Positions 54,492 to 63,371 of a stretch of DNA of 64,000 nucleotides are shown here, piece after piece. A program made the position numbers and the translations under genes. The DNA comes from Hungatella hathewayi WAL-18680. GTDB taxonomy: Bacteria; Bacillota; Clostridia; Lachnospirales; Lachnospiraceae. Position 1 is the first letter of the stretch. Each line of letters opens with the position of its first letter. The notes below the pieces were generated by a model. The model was given only the letters and a program-made list of their open reading frames with translations. It was not told the origin of the DNA and searched no databases. The DNA is taken from positions 137,798 to 201,797 of the forward strand of contig NZ_JH379029.1 in NCBI RefSeq assembly GCF_000235505.1, in the 5' to 3' direction.

Positions 54492-56219
54492 ATGAAAAGA
54501 CCGATTATTTTACGCTTAAAACAACTCCAGGAAACTTCCGGAAGTGAGAAAATTATCGCCATATTTGTATTGGCTTTTATCCTTCCGTTGATCATACTTC
54601 TTATCATCACCAGTGCCTTTGCCATGGATTCCTACCAGCAGCAGGCTATGCAGACCATGGAACGGATGGCTTCTTATTTTCTGGCCGAGACAGATGATTC
54701 TCTCCATAACATTGAAAAGTATCTGGTTAAAAATGCGTCTGAGAATTATGACTTCGGGCGAATTGCCTACGACCAGCCACAATCCCAGAGCGATTCCGAA
54801 TACCAGTTGTATAAAACCCGTTTTTACCAGTCTCTCCGCCAGAACATTGATTTATATCCCGGTGCCCAGTACTTTTTTCTGTATCAACAGGACTGGGCAG
54901 ATTTGCTGTTGGTTCCCTGTTCTGATTTTTCCACCCAGTCCTCTGTCTCATATTCTGACATGACAGACTACCTGTCCGGATATCTGGCAGAGTCGCCTGT
55001 GGAGGAAGGCCAGTGGACGCTTTTGGAGGTCAACGGAGAAAAACAGCTTTTTCGTACTTTTCGTTTTGGCAATACCTATCTGGGCGCCAATGTTCCGGTC
55101 AATCTGCTGCTTGGTAAACTGGAAAAATATAATTTAAACAACTGCGTTTTTCAGATATCAGATTCTTATATGGAATCTAACGGTTTGAAATCCCGCAGAC
55201 TTCCCTTTACGGACGCCGTCATTCATTTAAATTCCAGCCAGGGCGATTACTCCATCTCCCTGATTATCAATCACCGCAGTTTTTTCACTCCTGCTATGAT
55301 TGTGTACTGTGCCATCCTGCTTCTCTCCCTTCTGCTGCTGGGGCTGGTTCCCATTTCAAGGCGTCTGCTGGAGAAACAGTTTTACGTACCTCTCAAAATT
55401 TTGGTTCATCACATGAAAAAAATAGAGGACGGCCAAACGGACGAGCGGCTTCCGGCAAGACTTGGAGGACCGGAAATGACACAGGTGGCCGGTACCTTCA
55501 ACCAGATGATGGAACAGATTCAGTTGTTAAAGATACAGGTCTATGAAGAAAAGCTGGCCCAGAGCCGTCTGGAACTCCAGTGCCTGCACCTGCAGCTAAA
55601 TCCTCATTTTTTTCTAAACACCTTAAACACTGCCTACCTGCTTGTGAAAGCCGGGGAGTTAGATAACCTGCAGTCACTTTTAAAAAGTCTGACCGGATAT
55701 TTTCGCAGTGTTTTTCAATCCAGTTCTGATTCCACCCAGCTTTCCATGGAGCTGGAGCAGTGTAAAAATTATATCTGCGCCTACCAGATTCGCTGCTTCA
55801 AAAGTATTCAGGTTGTTTACAACATAGATGAGTCCTTACTGGACTGCTATGTCCCACCCATGTGTATCCTGACCTTCCTGGAGAATTCCATCAAATATGC
55901 CATGGAGAATCTGGATGCCCTTTGTATCACCACTACGGTTCGAAGACTTTTCTCCGATGAACAGGATATCCTGGAAATCACCGTCCAGGACAATGGCACA
56001 GGATACTCCGCAGACATCCTTGATTCACTCAATCAGGAATTTGCCGCCCAGCCGCTCACCGGTTCCCATATCGGAATCCGCAACCTTCAGCACCGTCTTT
56101 ATTACTATTACAGGGGAACCGCATCTATCTCATTTTCCAACGCCAAAGAGGGTGGCGCTCGGACAGTAATCCGGCTTCCATTTGACAGCACACAAGTTAT
56201 CAGGAGGGATTTACCATGA
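54492..56219 (+). CDS. YesM-like sensor histidine kinase
   Basis: A 575-aa membrane sensor with two transmembrane segments (about 19-40 and 262-285) bracketing an extracellular sensor region, a HAMP-like linker (about 290-340), and a His_kinase domain whose phospho-histidine is in LQLNPHFFLNTLNTAYLL. The ATPase domain has CILTFLENSIKYAM (N box) and ITVQDNGTGYSADIL (G box). It overlaps its regulator by four bases. It probably senses sugar or its receptor outside the cell and works with the divergent ABC importer. The ATG has only a distant GGAG. Confidence 0.93.
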   Translation: MKRPIILRLKQLQETSGSEKIIAIFVLAFILPLIILLIITSAFAMDSYQQQAMQTMERMASYFLAETDDSLHNIEKYLVKNASENYDFGRIAYDQPQSQSDSEYQLYKTRFYQSLRQNIDLYPGAQYFFLYQQDWADLLLVPCSDFSTQSSVSYSDMTDYLSGYLAESPVEEGQWTLLEVNGEKQLFRTFRFGNTYLGANVPVNLLLGKLEKYNLNNCVFQISDSYMESNGLKSRRLPFTDAVIHLNSSQGDYSISLIINHRSFFTPAMIVYCAILLLSLLLLGLVPISRRLLEKQFYVPLKILVHHMKKIEDGQTDERLPARLGGPEMTQVAGTFNQMMEQIQLLKIQVYEEKLAQSRLELQCLHLQLNPHFFLNTLNTAYLLVKAGELDNLQSLLKSLTGYFRSVFQSSSDSTQLSMELEQCKNYICAYQIRCFKSIQVVYNIDESLLDCYVPPMCILTFLENSIKYAMENLDALCITTTVRRLFSDEQDILEITVQDNGTGYSADILDSLNQEFAAQPLTGSHIGIRNLQHRLYYYYRGTASISFSNAKEGGARTVIRLPFDSTQVIRRDLP

Positions 56220-57715
56220 ACGTACTGCTTGTAGATGATGAACCGCTTGTAATTCAGGATATTGCCGCATCCATACACTGGAGTTCTATTGGCGTCCGCC
56301 ATGTTCTTCTCGCGTACAGCGCTTCCCAGGCCATGGAAAAATTCGAAGAATATGATATCGGCCTGATTATCTGCGATGTGGAAATGCCCCACATCAACGG
56401 TCTTCAACTCCTGGCATGGGTAAAAGAACACTCGCCAAACACCAGAAGTATTATTCTGACCTGTCACCCACTGTTTGATTACGCCAAGGAAGCTATCCAT
56501 TTAAACTGTATTGACTATATTTTAAAGCCGATCGATACGGATGCGCTGGAAGAACTTCTGAAAAAAAGTGTTGGGGAGCTTCTTCGCACCTCCCCGCTTC
56601 GTACCCAGGAGGTATTCTGGAAAAACTGTGCCGAGGGGGCTTATCCCGACGCATCGTCACTTCCGGCTGTCGCAAAACAATATGGAATTAGTTCCGAGAC
56701 AGCCGCTTATGTCACTGTGTCCATTTATTTCACTAATCTGGAAAAACGCTGTCTGGATGACAGTGGGATGTATCAGTCTCTGCTCACTGCCGTATCCGGT
56801 TCTTTTTCTGATACGGAGTTTCATCACCTGTTTTTTCTGGACAATACCCATACGATATTTGGTATTTTCTCGGCTGCTCCTGAGGAACTGGCTCCTCTGG
56901 CCGCCTCCATCTGCCATCGTCTGGAAGCCCAGCGCTACTTCATGCCCTGGTGCATCACTGCTCTGATTCAGGAATCCACCGATATCCCCACTGCTGTCCG
57001 CTCATTTTCTCTCCTGCGGAGTATTGCAAGACAGAGTGGAACAAGCCGTATCCGTATTATCTCAAGAGGGACCGGCGCATCAAAGACACGATTACTACTG
57101 CCGGATTCCCCTTATCCCAAGCTGGACGAGGAAGTCCTCCTTCAAGCAATCCGGCAGCAGCTTTCCTCCATTTCTCCGGAACCCACCCGCCATCAGGAGA
57201 CATTGATTGCCCTCCGGCGGGAACTGGAAGACTGGTTCTTTACTGTTTTGGCCTGCCAGGATATTTCTCCTGCTGAAGCCATGCCCCAACAGAAAATCCA
57301 TGCGCTGCGCGGAAACGCCATCACCGGTTCGGAAGCATTTCTCACCTGGGCCCAGCAGCTGCTGGCCCAGTTAAATCATGAACTGCGGCAATACCAGCAA
57401 AGCCGTCTCACTGTCAACAAAGCCAGAAACTATATTGACCATAACCTTCAATTAAATCTTTCCCGAAAAGAGGTTGCCAGCCAGGTCTTTCTGAATGCGG
57501 ACTACCTTGACCGCTGCTTTCGAAATGAGCTGGGATTGTCCATCAGCCAGTATGTACTCCAGCAAAAACTGGAACTGGCCAAAGATCTTCTGCTTCACAC
57601 CAGCAAAAGCATCAGCGATATTGCGGCAGCTGTTGGCTACGGCAATCTCTCCAGCTTTTCCTATATGTTCAAGCACGAAACCGGAGAGACACCGCTCTCC
57701 TTTCGGCGAAAATAA
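56216..57715 (+). CDS. YesN-like response regulator (AraC type)
   Basis: A 499-aa response regulator. The receiver domain has DDEP near residue 9, phospho-Asp in LIICDVEMPHINGLQ, Thr/Ser in IILTC and Lys in YILKPIDTD. A central helical region follows, and the C-terminus has the two AraC helix-turn-helix motifs (LSRKEVASQVFLNADYLDRCFRNELGLSISQYV ... SISDIAAAVGYGNLSSFSYMFKHETGETPLSFRR). It should activate the divergent sugar ABC operon. Confidence 0.94.
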   Translation: MNVLLVDDEPLVIQDIAASIHWSSIGVRHVLLAYSASQAMEKFEEYDIGLIICDVEMPHINGLQLLAWVKEHSPNTRSIILTCHPLFDYAKEAIHLNCIDYILKPIDTDALEELLKKSVGELLRTSPLRTQEVFWKNCAEGAYPDASSLPAVAKQYGISSETAAYVTVSIYFTNLEKRCLDDSGMYQSLLTAVSGSFSDTEFHHLFFLDNTHTIFGIFSAAPEELAPLAASICHRLEAQRYFMPWCITALIQESTDIPTAVRSFSLLRSIARQSGTSRIRIISRGTGASKTRLLLPDSPYPKLDEEVLLQAIRQQLSSISPEPTRHQETLIALRRELEDWFFTVLACQDISPAEAMPQQKIHALRGNAITGSEAFLTWAQQLLAQLNHELRQYQQSRLTVNKARNYIDHNLQLNLSRKEVASQVFLNADYLDRCFRNELGLSISQYVLQQKLELAKDLLLHTSKSISDIAAAVGYGNLSSFSYMFKHETGETPLSFRRK

Positions 57716-57763
57716 AAGCCTCCACGTAAAGGACAGCTATTCGTCCATCTGCGAAGGCTTTTT
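57714..57763. terminator. Shared terminator between the yesN-like and eutH-like genes
   Basis: AAAAGCCT (57714-57721) pairs with AGGCTTTTT (57755-57763), with an inner GGAC/GTCC stem, between convergent genes. Confidence 0.75.
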
Positions 57764-57770
57764 ATGATTC

Positions 57771-58862
57771 TTATTTCCTCTTCTCTCCTTTTGAAACCCG
57801 AAGCAAAACTGCTGCCGCCAGAATGGCCACACCACCTCCCGCCAGTTTCCCAGCCGTCAACGCTCCAATCCGCTCCGGTGCCACGGCAGAACAAAAACCG
57901 AGGTGGTCTCCAAACGTAAAGGCAGCACAGACAGCAAAGGCAAAATTCATGACTTTCCCACGGTAGTCCATCTCATGAACCAGAGACATCATCGGCACAT
58001 TGTTTGCCAGAGATGAGAGAAGTCCCGCCACTGCAGTCTCATTGATTCCCAAGAACTTTCCAAACACTCCCAAAGGGCGTTCCAGAACTCTTCGCATAAC
58101 TGCCACCATAGGGTAAGCTCCTGCCAGCATCACCGCAATACTTCCCAGTATCTCAAAGGACTCTCGAAGCGGCGCCAGCCCCTTCACCCAGACAATGCCT
58201 GTCATCTCCTGAAAGCACCCCGTAATTAAAGCCAGTGTAATCAGGCAGGTCACACATTTTCCAAACAAAATAAATCCCCGGATTGACTTCTCCGGAAACG
58301 CAAGCAGCGCCAGCGCCAATAGCAGTGCAAATAACAGCACTGGAAGAAGATTTCGTAAAACCTGTACCGGTGCCAGTCCCATTATCAGACCACCCACAAA
58401 ACACCCTATTGGCAGCGCTATCAATCCGGCCATAGTTCCAAGCGCCATCGGCTCCCTGTCTTCCTGCCGCAGTACGGACAATGCTACCGGCACACTGAAC
58501 GTGACAGTGGCCCCCATCATGGATGCCACCACCAGAGATGCAAAGTCGGCTTCCAGTCCATTAGCTGTCATGCTGTGCGCCAGTGGATAGCAGCCCGTAT
58601 CAATGGGAATCAGCAGAGCCGGCATCATGGCAGGATTAATCCCCGCTCTCGCAGCCACAGGTCCTACCACCCCGGACAGCCAGCCTGCAAGCAGCGGTGA
58701 GAATGTGGTAATACCAATCATCGTCAGCGCCAGCGGGCCCAGCGCATGAAATCCATTATCAAACTCTTCCCCCAATCCAAAACGATTGCCGGCAATTTTA
58801 TCCAAACCGCCGGCAATCAGAAAGAGGGCCATAATAAATACAATGCCTCTCGAAACTATCAT
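57771..58862 (-). CDS. EutH-family transporter (ethanolamine permease-like)
   Basis: A 363-aa polytopic membrane protein with about 10-11 helices, clearly related to EutH. It shows FHALGPLALTMIGITTFSPLLA, PSM-like INPAMMPALLIPIDTGCYPLAHSM, SVPVALSVLRQEDREPMALGTMAGLIALPIGCFVGG and SLANNVPMMSLVHEMDYRGKVMNFAFAVCAAFTFGDHLGF. EutH facilitates ethanolamine (or ethanolamine-like) transport. No other eut genes are nearby. It is the last gene of a mannose-type PTS operon, 3 bp after the SDR gene, an unusual association. Confidence 0.85.
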   Translation of the reverse strand: MIVSRGIVFIMALFLIAGGLDKIAGNRFGLGEEFDNGFHALGPLALTMIGITTFSPLLAGWLSGVVGPVAARAGINPAMMPALLIPIDTGCYPLAHSMTANGLEADFASLVVASMMGATVTFSVPVALSVLRQEDREPMALGTMAGLIALPIGCFVGGLIMGLAPVQVLRNLLPVLLFALLLALALLAFPEKSIRGFILFGKCVTCLITLALITGCFQEMTGIVWVKGLAPLRESFEILGSIAVMLAGAYPMVAVMRRVLERPLGVFGKFLGINETAVAGLLSSLANNVPMMSLVHEMDYRGKVMNFAFAVCAAFTFGDHLGFCSAVAPERIGALTAGKLAGGGVAILAAAVLLRVSKGEKRK

Positions 58863-58865
58863 CTT

Positions 58866-59657
58866 TTATACTCCTACACTGACGCTCTCCGGCAGCGTAC
58901 TTCCACCATCAATTACTGACTGGGTCCCCGTCAGATAACTGGACTCGTCGGAATCCAGGAAAGCAGCCAGTTCTCCAATTTCTGCCGGCGCTGCAAGTCT
59001 TCGCATTGGAATGGCCTTTGCCATCTCCGTCAAAACGGATTCCGGATCCTCCGCATTGGACTGCCGGGCAATACTCTCCGCCATCGGTGTCCGCACATAT
59101 CCCGGACAGATTGCATTGACACGGATACCTGACTGTGCAAACTCCACCGCCAGAGATTTGGTGAAACCAACCAGCGCCGCTTTTGACAGTGCATAAGCAG
59201 TTTCTCCCGGGTCTGCTACCATATCTCCTGTCACGGAAGACATAATTACAATTCTGCCATCCTTTTTGGCCACCATTCCCGGAAGTACGGCCTTCGTTAC
59301 GTTCCATACTCCCTTGATATTAATATCAATATGGAAATCTCTGTCCGCATCACTCATCTCCAGAAAACCGCCAAGACGGCATACACCTGCATTGTTCACC
59401 AGGATATCAATATCGCCCATCGCTTCTTTTCCTTTTGCCACTGCCGCTGCCACTGACTCCGGGTTTCTGACATCTGCATTGAGAGCAATACAGGGACATC
59501 CCTGCTCATTCAGCTTTTGCGCCAAAAGTTCTACCTCTTCCGAAATATCTAACAGAATCAGCTTTGCTCCATGCTTCGCAAACGTAATGGCAATTCCTTC
59601 CCCAATCCCATGCGATGCACCAGTAATCAATGCCGTTTTTCCTGTAAGTTTTCCCAT
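58866..59657 (-). CDS. SDR-family oxidoreductase (UcpA-like)
   Basis: A 263-aa short-chain dehydrogenase. The cofactor site is TGASHGIGEG with NNAGVCRLGG, catalytic Ser in VIMSSVTG, Tyr/Lys in YALSKAALVGF, and substrate loop PGYVRTPMAE. Asp after the second strand (LILLDISEE) favours NAD. AAGGGA lies upstream of the ATG. The substrate may be an intermediate or product of the SIS-domain/PTS pathway. Confidence 0.92.
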   Translation of the reverse strand: MGKLTGKTALITGASHGIGEGIAITFAKHGAKLILLDISEEVELLAQKLNEQGCPCIALNADVRNPESVAAAVAKGKEAMGDIDILVNNAGVCRLGGFLEMSDADRDFHIDINIKGVWNVTKAVLPGMVAKKDGRIVIMSSVTGDMVADPGETAYALSKAALVGFTKSLAVEFAQSGIRVNAICPGYVRTPMAESIARQSNAEDPESVLTEMAKAIPMRRLAAPAEIGELAAFLDSDESSYLTGTQSVIDGGSTLPESVSVGV

Positions 59658-59721
59658 GCTTTTATCCCTTCTTTTCTCTATTTTTGCACGTTCTTATTGC
59701 CAACATACCTTCTGGTCATTC

Positions 59722-60813
59722 TCACCCCTGTGCCCCCACAGGCTCCGAATGTGTCACAAAGTAAGTCTCCATACGGCTGTTGTCATGTGGAAGCGCCATA
59801 CTTCTTCCATAATCAATTGCCAGATGATAAGCCACACACTGTACTGCCGGTGCAAATTCCAGGGCACGAAATTCACGGCTCTTTAACTCCAGTTTCAAAT
59901 CATCGGCTCCGAGCGTTTCTTCTCCAATCACAAACCCGCACCCATGAACCTCTTTCATATATCTGGCCAGTGCCATAAGTTTCTTTGCAGAAGGCCCGCC
60001 ATCATTGAGTGCGATGACACAGTGGCGGCTGTTATATCCATAGTTCGGACCGTGAATGCCTTCCTCCGCCTCATATCCAAAGGATGGTATCTGTGGCGTT
60101 TCCCACACTTTCATCGCTCCCTCCAGAGCTACCCCATATAAGGCGCCCTCTCCGGTAAAGATGATACTCTCCGCCCGCAGCATGGAATGCCTGGCTTTAT
60201 CCAGCCAATTCATAGCTTGTTCCACAACCGGCACAATATTGCTGGCAGCCATAGCCGCATCCTGAATCAATCCATCAAATTCTTTGTCAGTAAGTGTTCC
60301 TCTCCTGGAAGCAAATTCCATTCCCACCAGCTGAAGCACCAGAACAGAGGCACAGTAACCCAAAGTCCTCATCGGATAGGTCTCAATTCCACAGCCGAGT
60401 GTCAAATGATGTTCAGACTCCCGGGCCATGGGAGTGTCTGCTGACTCCGTAATACAAATACTGGCAAATTTTTTCTGCTTCACCAGTTCCAGCGCCTGGC
60501 GGGTCATGATAGAGGTTCCTGTCTGGGACGTAAACACGTACAGAGCATTTTCCGGGTACACGTACATATTATTGAGAAACTCATTGGGAGTGACAGTTCT
60601 CACCGAAACACCGCTCACCTTTTCCACCAGTCCTCTGGCTGTCACCGCCGCCGTATTGGAAGTTCCGGAACCAACAAAAATAATTTCATCCAGCAGGGAA
60701 AGTCTCTCCTGCAGTCCCTGGAAACATGCATCCGATACCTGCTTCCAGTTTTTCAAAATGTCCGGTAAAGCTGCTCCGCTCTTCCTGATACAGTCCAACA
60801 TACTCTCTCCCAT
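59722..60813 (-). CDS. SIS-domain sugar isomerase or deglycase
   Basis: A 363-aa protein with two SIS domains (about 30-165 and 210-340), like the isomerase half of GlmS and the FrlB/GfrF deglycases. Motifs are EIIFVGSGTSNTAAVTARGLVEK, FTSQTGTSIMTRQALELVKQK and SIIFTGEGALYGVALEGAMKVWE. FrlB-type enzymes split fructosamine 6-phosphates to glucose 6-phosphate and free amine. I chose ATG 60813 with GAGGAGG seven bases upstream. It follows the PTS EIID gene by 19 bp, as in glucoselysine- and fructoselysine-type PTS operons. Confidence 0.85.
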   Translation of the reverse strand: MGESMLDCIRKSGAALPDILKNWKQVSDACFQGLQERLSLLDEIIFVGSGTSNTAAVTARGLVEKVSGVSVRTVTPNEFLNNMYVYPENALYVFTSQTGTSIMTRQALELVKQKKFASICITESADTPMARESEHHLTLGCGIETYPMRTLGYCASVLVLQLVGMEFASRRGTLTDKEFDGLIQDAAMAASNIVPVVEQAMNWLDKARHSMLRAESIIFTGEGALYGVALEGAMKVWETPQIPSFGYEAEEGIHGPNYGYNSRHCVIALNDGGPSAKKLMALARYMKEVHGCGFVIGEETLGADDLKLELKSREFRALEFAPAVQCVAYHLAIDYGRSMALPHDNSRMETYFVTHSEPVGAQG

Positions 60814-60832
60814 ATTCATTCCTCCTCTCTTA

Positions 60833-61654
60833 TCAGAATAATCCAATCACCTTTCCAAGCACACCAATCACCATAAATACCAGCATAATCGTAATTGGTT
60901 TCACATTCTTCTTAATCGCCTTAAAGCAGCCAAATGTCAACAGCAGCGGCAGCAGATTCGGCAGAATGGAATCCAGAATTGATTGAACTGCCAGCTCCGA
61001 GCCCTGAATATCAAATACCTTGGGAATATTAAATGAAACCATGGTACAGCACATCGCCCCAACTGTCATCAACCCTACGATGCTGGCCCCCTTGGTGATA
61101 TACCCCATCAATCCACTCTCCGTCGCCTTCTTGATAAAGCTGCTTCCCATAGAGTATCCGAAAAAGACTCCATAGTAACGGATAAAATGTGCCGGCAGAT
61201 TATAAATTAACAGATGCAGTAAAATTCCCAGCGGATTCCCTGCCATTGCCAGAGATATTCCCACACCCAGGGAGATAATTCTCAGGGAGCCCCAGAAGAC
61301 AGAATCACCGATACCGGCAAACGGTCCCATCAGGCTGACTTTCAGTGCATTGATGGAATTCTTGTCAAAATCCGGATTCTGAGATGCCTCCACTTCCATA
61401 GATGCGGAAAGTCCTGTTATCAAAGCACCCATGGTAGGGGTCGTGTTGAAAATCTCATTGTGACGCTTTAATGCTTCCACCTGCTCCTGTTTCTCTTTAT
61501 ACTGACGTTTAATCACCGGAATCATGGAGTAGATATAACCAAGAGCCTGCATTTTCTCATAGTTATAGGTACTGCTCAGAGTCATTGTCCGCCAGTAAAT
61601 AGAGTTGAGCATTTTTTCATCTTCTTTTTTAATGTTCAGCCTGTCTTTAATCAT
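60833..61654 (-). CDS. PTS mannose-family EIID
   Basis: A 273-aa membrane subunit of the mannose/sorbose PTS family. Motifs include an N-terminal WRTMTLSSTYNYEKMQALGYIYSM, HNEIFNTTPTMGALITGLSASME, LKVSLMGPFAGIGDSVFWGSLRII and helices at the C-terminal end. It overlaps EIIC by eight bases. It is essential for transport together with EIIC. Confidence 0.94.
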   Translation of the reverse strand: MIKDRLNIKKEDEKMLNSIYWRTMTLSSTYNYEKMQALGYIYSMIPVIKRQYKEKQEQVEALKRHNEIFNTTPTMGALITGLSASMEVEASQNPDFDKNSINALKVSLMGPFAGIGDSVFWGSLRIISLGVGISLAMAGNPLGILLHLLIYNLPAHFIRYYGVFFGYSMGSSFIKKATESGLMGYITKGASIVGLMTVGAMCCTMVSFNIPKVFDIQGSELAVQSILDSILPNLLPLLLTFGCFKAIKKNVKPITIMLVFMVIGVLGKVIGLF

Positions 61655-62432
61655 TGAACAAATCCTCCTCTTCCGCGGATACTACCGCTGCCGGAGCTTT
61701 GGCCTGTATCCCACGCTCCTCCATAATCATGATGACTGCAAGAATCACGCCCAGGATTGCAATTCCAATCATTGGAACATTTAAAAATGTTACCAGTGCC
61801 GCACCAAGGAAGAAATAAACAGCCATTTTGTTGGACCACATCATTTTGAGCAGAAGTGCAATTCCGACTGCCGGCATCAAGCCCGTTGCATAGTCAAGGC
61901 CGCTGGTCACTACCTCCGGAATCATGGACACAATGGACTCTGCCAGGCCGCTTCCAAAGGCCAGTGCCACAAACAGCACGATACATTTGGGAAGCTCCGG
62001 TAAAAATGCCAGTCCCAGCTGAAGTCTCTCCAGGCCCTTCATATTTCCCTCTTCACAGTATTTTGAAACCCATGGGTTAAACAGACCTCTTACCACATAA
62101 CCAAGAAATGTAAACATCGAACCAACCATAGCCACCGGAATCGCCAGTGACATGGCTACCTCAACACTCTGCCCCATAGCAATGGCCATAGCCGTACCAA
62201 ACACAGAGCCAAGAGTCGCATCTGCCGGAAGCGTTCCGCCAATCTGCATCACGCCTAAAAATATCAGCTGAAGCGTGGCTCCAGCCACAATTCCCGTATG
62301 GACATCTCCCATAATCAATCCGACAATCGGACACAGTACAATGGGTGCATTGATCATCGGATAAGCCAGCCATGCCTCCAATCCGACAATCAGCCAAACT
62401 GCAAGTGCAATCAACAATGCTTGAACTATCAT
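61647..62432 (-). CDS. PTS mannose-family EIIC
   Basis: A 261-aa membrane permease subunit with about eight helices. Signatures include PIVLCPIVGLIMGDVHTGIVAGATLQLIFLGVMQIGGTLPADATLGSVFGTAMAI, typical of the mannose/sorbose EIIC. It overlaps EIID and follows EIIB by 17 bp. Confidence 0.95.
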   Translation of the reverse strand: MIVQALLIALAVWLIVGLEAWLAYPMINAPIVLCPIVGLIMGDVHTGIVAGATLQLIFLGVMQIGGTLPADATLGSVFGTAMAIAMGQSVEVAMSLAIPVAMVGSMFTFLGYVVRGLFNPWVSKYCEEGNMKGLERLQLGLAFLPELPKCIVLFVALAFGSGLAESIVSMIPEVVTSGLDYATGLMPAVGIALLLKMMWSNKMAVYFFLGAALVTFLNVPMIGIAILGVILAVIMIMEERGIQAKAPAAVVSAEEEDLFND

Positions 62433-62449
62433 ACAAATCCCCCTCTATT

Positions 62450-62920
62450 CTATAAAATGTTCTTGGCAGACTTCGGTGTGTCCGCAGGAACCATCTGGAA
62501 TTCCACACTTCCCACTTCCTCCACCAGTTTCTTAATTGTCTCTATATCGTCATCGTTTACATAGACCGCCGCGCCAACCAGGCGGCTGCCCTCTTTCTTT
62601 TTAATTCCACCGATGTTGATATGCTGAATTCCAGTCGTCTGGCGCACCAGACGCAGGGCATCCTGAACGGTCCTCACAATCACGAATACCTGAAGTTTCT
62701 CCGTTCTTGGGTCGTTTAACAATTTCGCTCCATCGTCCACACTGCGAATTGCCAGATTGATGCCGGCTGGTTTTACCATTTTTAAGGCCATTTTGGCGAC
62801 CTCATTTTCCATAATCTCATCATTGGCTATGAGAATGGAAGTCGGGGACACCTGATTGATCCAGGTTACCGCCACCTGGCCATGAAGCAGACGCTCGTCT
62901 ACACGCAGGTACTTTACCAT
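62450..62920 (-). CDS. PTS mannose-family EIIB
   Basis: A 156-aa EIIB subunit. The phosphorylated histidine is in VDERLLHGQVAVTWINQV, and conserved SILIANDEIMENEVAKMALKM and VRTVQDALRLV follow. Its start overlaps the end of the EIIA gene by seven bases. Confidence 0.94.
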   Translation of the reverse strand: MVKYLRVDERLLHGQVAVTWINQVSPTSILIANDEIMENEVAKMALKMVKPAGINLAIRSVDDGAKLLNDPRTEKLQVFVIVRTVQDALRLVRQTTGIQHINIGGIKKKEGSRLVGAAVYVNDDDIETIKKLVEEVGSVEFQMVPADTPKSAKNIL

Positions 62921-63354
62921 AAATCTCCATCTCCTTCTTCTTCCTGATTTTCAAAATCACTGGCATCAAAGCAGCAGATTCCGTCTCTTGCATCTCTTAA
63001 AACCGCCTCGACAGCTTCCCTGCCACAATCTGCATTGCCCTGACTTTGAAGAACCAGGGCAATCACTGCCGGCAGATTCATCCCGGTGATAACTACGTTT
63101 CCAGGAAGCGCGCCAAGAGTCATCAGCTCATTGGCAACGCTTCCCCCTTTGATGTCACAAAATATCAGATACCGGTCATCCGGTTCCCGTTCCATGGCAA
63201 GAGAAATCTCTTTTCTGATATTCTGGGGTGTCTCATACCGGTCAAGGCCAAAGGCCAGAATCTCATCCGCCATGCTTCCAATCACCATGCGCACTGCCGT
63301 CTGCATCCCTTCAGCCAGACTCCCGTGGGAAGCCAGAATTATCCGTACCTTCAT
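62914..63354 (-). CDS. PTS mannose-family EIIA
   Basis: A 146-aa EIIA of the mannose family. The phospho-histidine is His10 in IILASHGSLAEGMQTA, with FCDIKGGSVANELM as the conserved second motif. A GGAGG ten bases upstream supports the ATG at 63354. It follows the DeoC-like gene by 17 bp. Confidence 0.93.
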   Translation of the reverse strand: MKVRIILASHGSLAEGMQTAVRMVIGSMADEILAFGLDRYETPQNIRKEISLAMEREPDDRYLIFCDIKGGSVANELMTLGALPGNVVITGMNLPAVIALVLQSQGNADCGREAVEAVLRDARDGICCFDASDFENQEEEGDGDLW

Positions 63355-63371
63355 ATTACAATATCCTCCGC

